The notes under the pieces were generated by a model that did not search any database, was not told where the DNA came from, and worked only from the letters and a program-made list of their open reading frames with translations. 18,568 nucleotides of DNA. Origin: Clostridia bacterium (GTDB lineage: Bacteria; Bacillota; Clostridia; Lachnospirales; Cellulosilyticaceae). The stretch covers positions 1 to 18,568 of the forward strand of contig JAQSYC010000007.1 of assembly GCA_029256345.1 (NCBI GenBank), given 5' to 3'. The position numbers and the translations under genes are program-made. Below are positions 7,977-14,222 of the stretch, in pieces (position 1 is the first letter of the stretch; the number at the start of each line of letters is the position of its first letter).

Positions 7977-8831
7977 ATGCAAAAAAGTATGATTAAAAAA
8001 CACGTTAATTACACTATAAGATACCTCGTTTTACTTTTAGTAGCGTTTGTTATGCTTTACCCAATGCTATGGCTTATAAGCGCTTCATTCAAAGATAATA
8101 ATGCTATTTTTACATCTATAGGATTATGGCCTAATAAATTAGATTTCACATCTTATGTAAAAGGCTGGCAGACAGGAACAGAGTTCACTTTTTCCACTTA
8201 TTTTTTTAATACATTTAAAATAGTGATTCCAAAAGTTATTTTTTGTATTGTTTCCAGTACTATTACAGCCTATGGATTTGCAAGATTTGATTTTCGTTTT
8301 AAAAAAGCATTGTTCTCACTTTTAATAGCTACCATGTTTTTGCCACAGGTTATTACAAGACTTCCGCTTTATTTATTGTGGCGTCAAATAGATATGTTAG
8401 ATAGTTATGTACCACTTGTAATCAATACTTTATTCGCACAAGAAGCTTTCTTTGTCTTTATGCTCATTCAATTTTTAAGAAGTATACCAATGGATTTAGA
8501 TGAGGCAGCAACTATTGATGGATGTAATTCTTTTCAGATTTTAACTAAGATTTTATTGCCGTCTTTGAAGCCAGCTATTATGAGCTGTGTGATTTTTCAA
8601 TTTGTATGGTCAATGAATGATTTTATGGGACCTTTGATTTATATCTCAAGTGTAGAAAAGTATCCTGTATCCATCGCTCTTAAAATGTCAATTGATAATA
8701 CATCGGGTATTGTAGCGTGGAATCAGATGATTGCTATGTCGGTTATTGCTATTTTACCTTCATTAATTTTATTCTTTTCGGCACAGAAATTTTTTGTTCA
8801 AGGGGTGACATCATCAGGTATTAAAGGATAA
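7977..8831 (+). CDS. ABC sugar transporter permease, inner-membrane (YesQ/MalG-like)
   Basis: The second permease, 284 residues, partner of the preceding one. Six hydrophobic segments are visible, starting with YLVLLLVAFVMLYPMLWLIS. The EAA loop reads MDLDEAATIDGCNSFQILTK followed by ILLPSLKPA, typical of the MalG/UgpE class. The ATG at 7977 has AAAGGG at 7961-7966 in the end of the preceding gene; a second in-frame ATG at 7989 is a possible alternative. The next gene follows after 21 bp. The role in oligosaccharide import follows from family and context; the substrate is inferred only from the neighbours. Confidence 0.93.
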   Translation: MQKSMIKKHVNYTIRYLVLLLVAFVMLYPMLWLISASFKDNNAIFTSIGLWPNKLDFTSYVKGWQTGTEFTFSTYFFNTFKIVIPKVIFCIVSSTITAYGFARFDFRFKKALFSLLIATMFLPQVITRLPLYLLWRQIDMLDSYVPLVINTLFAQEAFFVFMLIQFLRSIPMDLDEAATIDGCNSFQILTKILLPSLKPAIMSCVIFQFVWSMNDFMGPLIYISSVEKYPVSIALKMSIDNTSGIVAWNQMIAMSVIAILPSLILFFSAQKFFVQGVTSSGIKG

Positions 8832-8852
8832 CCCACAGAAAGGAAATGAAAA

Positions 8853-10745
8853 ATGAAGCGTGAACAATATTCTCTTCACACAAAAGAAAATTATTTAGAC
8901 TTATTTATAAATATAAACACTCCGCTTTTAAAATATCTTTCACCAGGTTGTGCTGGTATTCATTATGGCAAAACAGGAGTAGGATATGGGAATAAGCTTG
9001 CTGCATGTGAGGGCTTTGCCAGATTTCTTTGGGGGGCTGGCCCGGCGCTTACCAGTATGAAACAAGAGACTGTTATAAAAGATATTATTACAGGTATTAA
9101 AAATGGTACTAATCCGGGGCATGAAGAATATTGGGGAATAATTGGCGATCGCGATCAGAGAATGGTGGAGATGCCGGCTATTGCTCTGACCCTTATGTAT
9201 CAGGAACAAAAAATATGGAAGTGCCTTTCAAAAGAAGAACAGGGTAATGCATATAACTGGCTAAATCAACTCAATGACCATGAGTGTGCAGATGGGAATT
9301 GGCAGTTTTTTAGAGTCATTGTAAATCTGGTGTTAAAAAAACTAGGATACCCCGTAAACACCCTTAAGCAAAAAGAGGCACTAGATAAGATCGAAGCATG
9401 TTATTTAAAAGATGGCTGGTATCGAGACAGTTCTAGAGGTAGACAGGACTATTATACGCCTTTTGCCTTTCACTATTATGGGTTATTATATGCAGTTTTG
9501 GAGCCGCACACACCAGAAGCAGAGACTTTTCGAGAAAGAGCTAAACTATTTGCCACACAGTATATCCACTTTTTTGCGGAAAATGGAGCGAATATTCCTT
9601 TCGGACGAAGTATGGTTTATCGTTATGCCGTAGTATCTTTTTGGTCTGCTCTCGTTTATGGCAAGGTGCTGCCTTTTTCTTTAGGTGAGATAAAAGGAAT
9701 TATTAATAGAAATATTAGATGGTGGATGACTCAGGATATTTTTTCAGAAGAAGGAATCCTTACATTAGGCTATACCTATCCTCAACTGATGTTAACAGAA
9801 CCTTACAATGCGCCTCTTTCCCCTTATTGGTCAAATAAAATTTTTCTTCTTCTGGCCCTTGATGCAGAACATCCTTACTGGCAGGCAGAAGAAGAACCAT
9901 TACCAAAACGTGAAAGCATTAAACTACTTGGAGAAGTCAATATGCTCGCTTTTCACGACTATGGTCACAGTCAGCTCTTAAGTGCAGGACAGCCAGGGCC
10001 TAACTTTCATGTGTTAAGCAATGAAAAGTATTTAAAATTTTCGTACTCTGGAGCTTTTGGTTTTTCCATTCCAAGAAGCAATGAGCTAAAAACTGAAGCA
10101 GCTATGGATTCTATGATAGGAATCCAGTCTGCAAAAGGGAATGTACTGACTTGGGAAGAAAATCAGCCGACATTTGTGACAGGTCAGTATAAAGTAAGAA
10201 ATTGTGTTGAACAAGTAGCTAAGACAGATAACTATCTGACATCTCGGTGGTGCTTAGCTGATGGAAACAAAATTAAAACTTGGCTGATGCCCATAGGTAG
10301 CTGGCAGGTTAGAGTACACCAGCTTTATCTAACAGAAGAAAGTATGATTTATGAAACAGGATTTGCGCTTGAAAGTGCTAGTGAAGATACTTTATATACT
10401 TATCAGGCAGAAGAAAAGGGATATTACGCCAAAAGCTCAAAAGGATTTTCGGGGATTAAAGACTTAACTCATCATCTTCAAAAAAGGGAAAATAGAGGAG
10501 TTAATTGTCTGCCTAATACGAACCTGATGACGCCAGAGGTTACAACTTTACCGGGATTTGAGGTGAAGCTATCCGCAGGAGAGCACTGGTTGGCCACCGG
10601 CATTATGGCCCACCCAGACAGTCAGTATGCTGAGTTGAAGTGGAAAAATACGCCTGAAGTTTATATAGAAAAAGATTGGATTATTATAAAATTGAAAGAA
10701 GAAGTCTTGACCATTGGCAGAAACGAAGGTGAAAAAGGTGATTGA
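8853..10745 (+). CDS. DUF2264 domain protein, probable uronic-acid/oligosaccharide-acting enzyme
   Basis: A 630-residue protein with no signal peptide, so cytoplasmic. The N-terminal region (about 10-350) matches my memory of DUF2264 (PF10022): KLAACEGFARFLWGAGPALT, EYWGIIGDRDQRMVEMPAIA, DGNWQFFRVIVNLVLKKLG and DGWYRDSSRGRQDYYTPFAF, an all-helical pattern suggesting an alpha/alpha toroid. The C-terminal part (about 360-620) looks beta-rich. I recall, without being able to check, that some DUF2264-like proteins are placed in CAZy family GH154 with beta-glucuronidase activity. That would suit its place between the transporter and two uronyl hydrolases. AAAGGA (8839-8844) precedes the ATG by 8 nt. 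Its last bases overlap the GH88 gene, indicating coupled translation. The domain call is good; the reaction is uncertain. Confidence 0.85.
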   Translation: MKREQYSLHTKENYLDLFININTPLLKYLSPGCAGIHYGKTGVGYGNKLAACEGFARFLWGAGPALTSMKQETVIKDIITGIKNGTNPGHEEYWGIIGDRDQRMVEMPAIALTLMYQEQKIWKCLSKEEQGNAYNWLNQLNDHECADGNWQFFRVIVNLVLKKLGYPVNTLKQKEALDKIEACYLKDGWYRDSSRGRQDYYTPFAFHYYGLLYAVLEPHTPEAETFRERAKLFATQYIHFFAENGANIPFGRSMVYRYAVVSFWSALVYGKVLPFSLGEIKGIINRNIRWWMTQDIFSEEGILTLGYTYPQLMLTEPYNAPLSPYWSNKIFLLLALDAEHPYWQAEEEPLPKRESIKLLGEVNMLAFHDYGHSQLLSAGQPGPNFHVLSNEKYLKFSYSGAFGFSIPRSNELKTEAAMDSMIGIQSAKGNVLTWEENQPTFVTGQYKVRNCVEQVAKTDNYLTSRWCLADGNKIKTWLMPIGSWQVRVHQLYLTEESMIYETGFALESASEDTLYTYQAEEKGYYAKSSKGFSGIKDLTHHLQKRENRGVNCLPNTNLMTPEVTTLPGFEVKLSAGEHWLATGIMAHPDSQYAELKWKNTPEVYIEKDWIIIKLKEEVLTIGRNEGEKGD

Positions 10746-11940
10746 AAATGTTTATAAAGAAGAACTAAAAGATCCTAAAAGATTTAGGGTAAAAGAATTA
10801 TCACAAGACTGGATAGATGATGAGATTAAACGAATCAGTATAATTACCAAACACGTGATAGAGAGAAATAAAAATAGTCCATATAGGTTTCCAGAAGAAT
10901 GCCCAAAAGAAGGTAAATATCGTTTTAGAGAAAATATAGGATGGACAGAAGGCTTCTGGACAGGAATCAATTGGTTACTGTATGAAGCTACCGGTGATAC
11001 TTATTTTAAAGAAACAGCAGTAGCTTTGGATCAGCACTTTGTAGAGCGTATTCAAAAAAGAATTATTACTAATCACCATGATTTGGGATTTTTATATAGT
11101 TTGTCTACGGTAGCTGAGTATAAAATAACAGGTAATGAAAAAATGAAAGATGCCGGTATTGAAGCGGCTGATGTGCTGTTAGAGCGGTATTGGCCAAAAG
11201 CCGGTATTTTGCAAGCTTGGGGAGACATTAATGACCCTGCGCAACAAGGTAGGATGATTATGGACTGCTCTATGAATATTCCATTATTATACTGGGCAAG
11301 CCGTGTAACAGGCGAGTTTAAATATCAAGAAGCGGCGAAACAGCATATTAAAAAAACAGCGGATTATCTGGTAAGAGAAGATGGTTCGACTTATCATACT
11401 TTTTATTTGGATGTTAACAGCGGAGTACCTATTCGTGGCACCACACATCAGGGTTATAGCGATACCTCGTGTTGGGCAAGAGGCCAAGCTTGGGGCATAT
11501 ATGGCGCTGTATTAAGCTACCGCTATACAGAAGAAAAAGCCTATTTAGAACTTAGCCAAAAACTTAGTCATTATTTTTTAAACAGGCTGCCTGATGACCA
11601 TATATGTTACTGGGATCTTATTTTTACACAGGAAAGTGATCATCAGGAAAGGGATACATCCAGTGTACCTATTGTTGTCTGCGGTTTATTAGAAGTCTTA
11701 AAATATCTGCCGATTAAAGACCCTCAAAGAGAACATTACCTCAATGCTGTTTATGCAATGATGGCTTCTTTGGCAAGAGATTACAGTATACCTTCAGATA
11801 CCGAAGAGGAAGGGTTTTTAAGACACGGCGTATACAACAAACCCAAGAATAACGGCGTAGATACACCCAATATATGGGGAGATTATTTTTATTTAGAGGC
11901 TCTGGTACGATTAAAGCAAGTTTGGAGCCCATACTGGTAA
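10738..11940 (+). CDS. GH88 unsaturated glucuronyl hydrolase
   Basis: A cytoplasmic hydrolase that hydrates the double bond of a terminal delta-4,5-unsaturated uronic acid and so releases it from lyase-made oligosaccharides. The alpha/alpha barrel signatures are clear: NHHDLGFLYSLSTVAEYKIT with Asp115, MIMDCSMNIPLLYWASRVTG with Asp176, and GYSDTSCWARGQAWGIYG. The two aspartates match the catalytic pair known from Bacillus UGL (Asp88 and Asp149). The start is uncertain. GTG 10738 (400 residues) has AAGGTG at 10726-10731 and overlaps the previous stop by 8 bp; GTG 10729 and TTG 10714 are in-frame alternatives. It is followed after 13 bp by the GH105 gene. The natural substrate (glycosaminoglycan, ulvan, arabinogalactan or pectin fragment) cannot be decided from sequence. 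Confidence 0.9.
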   Translation: MIENVYKEELKDPKRFRVKELSQDWIDDEIKRISIITKHVIERNKNSPYRFPEECPKEGKYRFRENIGWTEGFWTGINWLLYEATGDTYFKETAVALDQHFVERIQKRIITNHHDLGFLYSLSTVAEYKITGNEKMKDAGIEAADVLLERYWPKAGILQAWGDINDPAQQGRMIMDCSMNIPLLYWASRVTGEFKYQEAAKQHIKKTADYLVREDGSTYHTFYLDVNSGVPIRGTTHQGYSDTSCWARGQAWGIYGAVLSYRYTEEKAYLELSQKLSHYFLNRLPDDHICYWDLIFTQESDHQERDTSSVPIVVCGLLEVLKYLPIKDPQREHYLNAVYAMMASLARDYSIPSDTEEEGFLRHGVYNKPKNNGVDTPNIWGDYFYLEALVRLKQVWSPYW

Positions 11941-11953
11941 ATAGGAGATAAAA

Positions 11954-13036
11954 ATGAACAATAACATAAAAAAAGATAAAATTAGGTTAGTGATGCAAAA
12001 CTTAGTAAATATTGAAGACGCTTCGGGAGAATTTTTACTCCATTTTGGAGATTTGATCGTAGATGATAAAAGCTGGAATGTATGGAATTGGCCTCAAGGA
12101 GTGGGGTTATATGGTATTTACCGCTATTGGCAGGCGACAGAAGAGAAAGAAGCCTTAAAAATTGTTACAGATTGGTTTGATAAACAATTTGAAGAAGGAT
12201 TACCTCCGAAAAATGTCAATACCATGGCACCGCTTCTGACATTGGCCTATCTTTATGAGACATTAGGCAATGACCTATACGGCAATGTTCTCGTTGAATG
12301 GTGTGAATGGGTGATGAACGAAATGCCGCGGACTAATGAAGGTGGGCTGCAGCACATGACCTATGGCCCAGAAAATAGAAATCAGCTTTGGGATGATACC
12401 CTAATGATGACTGTACTTCCTCTGGCAAAAACAGGGATGCTTTTTAATAAAAAAGAGTATATAGAAGAGGCAAAAAGACAGTTTTTAATCCATATGACCT
12501 ATCTGATGGATAAAAAAAGCGGCTTATGGTATCATGGCTGGACTTTTGAAGAAAATCATAATTATGCCAAAGCCTTTTGGGCGAGAGGAAATTGCTGGAT
12601 TACTATGGCCATTCCAGAAATAATCAATATCCTTGAGTTAAAAGAAGGAGATTTTTTCAGAACATTTTTGCTGGATGTTTTAAACAAGCAGATCCAGACT
12701 CTCGTAGAATACCAGGATGAAACGGGATTGTGGCATACACTTGTTGATGATAAATCATCCTATCTGGAGACTTCTGCCTCCAGTGGATTTGCCTACGGTA
12801 TCTTAAAAGCTGTTAAAGCGGGGTATATAGAGCGGCAGTATAAAAATACAGGGGATAAGGCTATAAAAGGGCTGATAAACAAAATCAATCCCAAAGGAGG
12901 TGTAGAAGGCGTATCAGTAGGAACCGGCATGGGAGCTACCAAAGATTTTTACAAAAATATCGGAATTACAGAGATGCCTTATGGTCAATCCTTAATGGTT
13001 TTAAGCCTAAGTGAAGCGCTGGATAAAGAGAACTAA
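11954..13036 (+). CDS. GH105 unsaturated rhamnogalacturonyl/uronyl hydrolase (YesR/YteR-like)
   Basis: A 360-residue cytoplasmic enzyme of the same mechanism as GH88, releasing a delta-4,5-unsaturated uronic acid; in YteR and YesR the partner sugar is rhamnose. Signatures: NWPQGVGLYGIYRYW (about 45-59), NQLWDDTLMMTVLPLAKTG with Asp147/Asp148 at the site of the family's catalytic aspartate, GLWYHGWTF, FWARGNCWITMAIPEII and LETSASSGFAYGILKAVKAG. AGGAGAT at 11943-11949 precedes the ATG. It is the last gene of the operon, with a terminator about 55 bp after its stop. Having GH88 and GH105 side by side suggests two different linkages or caps are processed. Some GH105 members act on arabinogalactan or ulvan fragments instead of rhamnogalacturonan. 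Confidence 0.92.
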   Translation: MNNNIKKDKIRLVMQNLVNIEDASGEFLLHFGDLIVDDKSWNVWNWPQGVGLYGIYRYWQATEEKEALKIVTDWFDKQFEEGLPPKNVNTMAPLLTLAYLYETLGNDLYGNVLVEWCEWVMNEMPRTNEGGLQHMTYGPENRNQLWDDTLMMTVLPLAKTGMLFNKKEYIEEAKRQFLIHMTYLMDKKSGLWYHGWTFEENHNYAKAFWARGNCWITMAIPEIINILELKEGDFFRTFLLDVLNKQIQTLVEYQDETGLWHTLVDDKSSYLETSASSGFAYGILKAVKAGYIERQYKNTGDKAIKGLINKINPKGGVEGVSVGTGMGATKDFYKNIGITEMPYGQSLMVLSLSEALDKEN

Positions 13037-13090
13037 TGTAGGTTAGAGCGTTTGGGAGATTTTTTTTGGTATGCAACTGTCAAAAATCCG

Positions 13091-13138
13091 GAGAGTAGCA
13101 CAGAACTGAGTTAAATCAGTACCGTGCTACTCTCTTTT
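13091..13138 (+). terminator. Rho-independent terminator of the transporter/hydrolase operon
   Basis: An 11-bp outer stem (13091-13101 with 13124-13134), a 3-by-3 internal loop, and an inner 5-bp stem ACTGA/TCAGT (13105-13109 with 13116-13120) with a 6-nt loop. TTTT follows. It ends the operon begun at 5644. Confidence 0.85.
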
Positions 13139-13177
13139 CATTAGTTCAAATAGCATTGGAAGGGGTGTTAAATCATA

Positions 13178-13276
13178 ATGGGACTAATAGTAGAAATTAA
13201 GAAGCTATTAGATTATACTATACAAAAAGTAGTTCAAGTACATGAAAAATTTAACAAAGTTAATACACAATCTTAA
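13178..13276 (+). CDS. Possible 32-residue peptide of unknown function
   Basis: A short open frame, MGLIVEIKKLLDYTIQKVVQ then VHEKFNKVNTQS, with AAGGGGTG at 13160-13167 about 10 nt before the ATG. Its spacing of hydrophobic and charged residues suggests one amphipathic helix. It ends 23 bp before the LUD gene and could be co-transcribed or act as a leader peptide. I do not recognise it. Support is the ribosome binding site and the helix-like composition only, so it may be a chance frame. The 13139-13299 gap holds nothing else I can support, and no convincing promoter. Confidence 0.35.
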   Translation: MGLIVEIKKLLDYTIQKVVQVHEKFNKVNTQS

Positions 13277-13299
13277 TTAAGCAAAAGGAGTCTGGCGTT

Positions 13300-13938
13300 A
13301 TGAATCCATTTAAACAGTGGCAAAATGAATTAAAAACTAAACGTATGGTTGAGACACTTAATAAGAAAGGGTACTCAGCTTTTTATATGGCAAGTAGAGA
13401 AGAGGCTAAGGAAGCTATCATCAAAGAGGTTCCAAAAGGAGCAACGATTGCTTTGGGGGGCTCGGAGTCTCTGGGCGAACTTGGATTGGTAGATTATTTT
13501 TTCAAAGGAGAATATAAAGTTTTTGATCGCTATGGTCAGCTAACGTGGGAAGAGACCGTGGAAGTTTATCGTCAGTCAATGCTGGCAGATTATGTGATTA
13601 CCAGCACGAACGTCATCACCGAAGATGGCAAGCTTATGAACCAAGATAGTACAGGGAATCGGGCGGCCGCTATTGTTTTTGGTCCTAAAAAAGTGATTAT
13701 TATAGCCTCAGTCAATAAGATTGTGAAGAACTTAGATGCAGGATTTGAGAGACTAAAAGATATCAGTCCTATGAACTGCAAACGTGTAGGACATAATACG
13801 CCCTGCACAGTTACAGGACAATGTGAAGATTGTGAGATTCATGACAGAATGTGTAATTTTACAACCATAGTACATAACGGGAGAAAATTCCCAGGGCGGT
13901 ATAGCATTTATTTAGTACCAGAAGAGATAGGTTTTTAA
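13300..13938 (+). CDS. LUD-domain protein (LutC/DUF162 family) with cysteine cluster
   Basis: A 212-residue cytoplasmic protein of the LUD (lactate utilisation, PF02589) family. Typical segments are GYSAFYMASREEAKEAIIKE, GATIALGGSESLGELGLVDY, LADYVITSTNVITEDGKLMN and STGNRAAAIVFGPKKVIIIA. In Bacillus, LutC works with Fe-S proteins LutA and LutB in lactate oxidation, but no such partners are seen here, and stand-alone clostridial LUD proteins have no settled role. An unusual C-terminal cluster, Cys169-x5-Cys175-x2-Cys178-x6-Cys185 with Cys160 nearby, could bind a metal or Fe-S cluster. AAAGGAG (13284-13290) precedes the ATG. It precedes the dehydratase-activase gene on the same strand, separated by a terminator and two promoter candidates. 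Confidence 0.88.
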   Translation: MNPFKQWQNELKTKRMVETLNKKGYSAFYMASREEAKEAIIKEVPKGATIALGGSESLGELGLVDYFFKGEYKVFDRYGQLTWEETVEVYRQSMLADYVITSTNVITEDGKLMNQDSTGNRAAAIVFGPKKVIIIASVNKIVKNLDAGFERLKDISPMNCKRVGHNTPCTVTGQCEDCEIHDRMCNFTTIVHNGRKFPGRYSIYLVPEEIGF

Positions 13939-13974
13939 AGTTTTAAAAACTATATTTCGACAGCACCATTTTAT

Positions 13975-14003
13975 TTGATTTTACATAAAGATAAGTATAT
14001 AAT
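13975..14003 (+). promoter_or_regulatory. Strong sigma-A promoter ahead of a short terminated unit
   Basis: TTGATT (13975-13980), 17-bp spacer, perfect TATAAT (13998-14003). Transcription would begin near 14010 and meet the terminator ending about 14126, so it appears to drive a short RNA or a regulated leader, not a protein gene directly. Confidence 0.6.
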
Positions 14004-14009
14004 AGTGTA

Positions 14010-14126
14010 AATAATAGTTCATTTTAATAATTTAATCTATGTCATTTTCAGATTCAGCAGCGATAAAAAGACCAGATAAAAACATTTTTGACGAAATGGA
14101 TGGGTCATTTCGTCTGGTGTTTTTTC
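14010..14126 (+). ncRNA. Candidate small RNA or attenuated leader (about 115 nt)
   Basis: Defined only by a strong promoter at 13975-14003 and a strong terminator at 14071-14126, with no convincing coding frame between them. It matches no RNA family that I recognise. Either it is an independent small RNA, or it is a leader whose terminator limits read-through into the dehydratase-activase gene. That gene also seems to have its own promoter at 14148-14176, which favours the first view. Confidence 0.35.
14071..14126 (+). terminator. Rho-independent terminator with competing outer and inner stems
   Basis: The inner stem is 9 bp, GACGAAATG (14090-14098) with CATTTCGTC (14106-14114), with a 7-nt loop and six T following one G-T step (to 14125). 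An outer ACCAGA (14071-14076) can pair with TCTGGT (14113-14118), which shares two bases with the inner right arm. It also serves as the only clear terminator for the LUD gene. Confidence 0.8.
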
Positions 14127-14147
14127 TGTTTGTAAAAACACTTAAGT

Positions 14148-14176
14148 TTAAGAGCAGTTATTGATTTTATTATAAA
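14148..14176 (+). promoter_or_regulatory. Candidate promoter of the dehydratase-activase gene
   Basis: TTAAGA (14148-14153), 17 bp, TATAAA (14171-14176). The -10 lies inside an inverted repeat, TTGATTT (14161-14167) with AAATCAA (14174-14180), that could be an operator. Transcription would start near 14183, about 37 nt before the ATG at 14220. Confidence 0.45.
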
Positions 14177-14185
14177 TCAAACCCC

Positions 14186-14222
14186 GGGGAGGTGAGCACA
14201 GCCCAGTTGCTGTGTGTATATG
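14186..14222 (+). promoter_or_regulatory. Shine-Dalgarno separated from the ATG by a hairpin
   Basis: GGGGAGGTGA (14186-14195) is an excellent Shine-Dalgarno but lies 24 nt from the ATG at 14220. The gap is a 7-bp hairpin (14196-14202 with 14209-14215, one G-T pair, 6-nt loop). Folding it out leaves about 7 nt between GGAGG and the ATG, the ideal distance. This decides the start at 14220 over GTG 14214, which lies inside the hairpin. Confidence 0.6.

Noticed and set aside
13931..13950. AT-only inverted repeat GTTTTTAAA/TTTAAAAAC at the LUD stop codon
   Set aside because: It has only a 2-nt loop and no G-C core beyond the end pair, so it is too weak to act as a terminator; the real one is at 14071-14126.
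14039..14164. A 41-codon frame starting MSFSDSAAIKRP
   Set aside because: It has no ribosome binding site and runs straight through the strong terminator at 14071-14126, so it is best seen as a chance frame.
14182..14189. CCCCGGGG palindrome
   Set aside because: It has no loop to fold as RNA, and its GGGG half is explained as part of the Shine-Dalgarno. An operator role has no other support.
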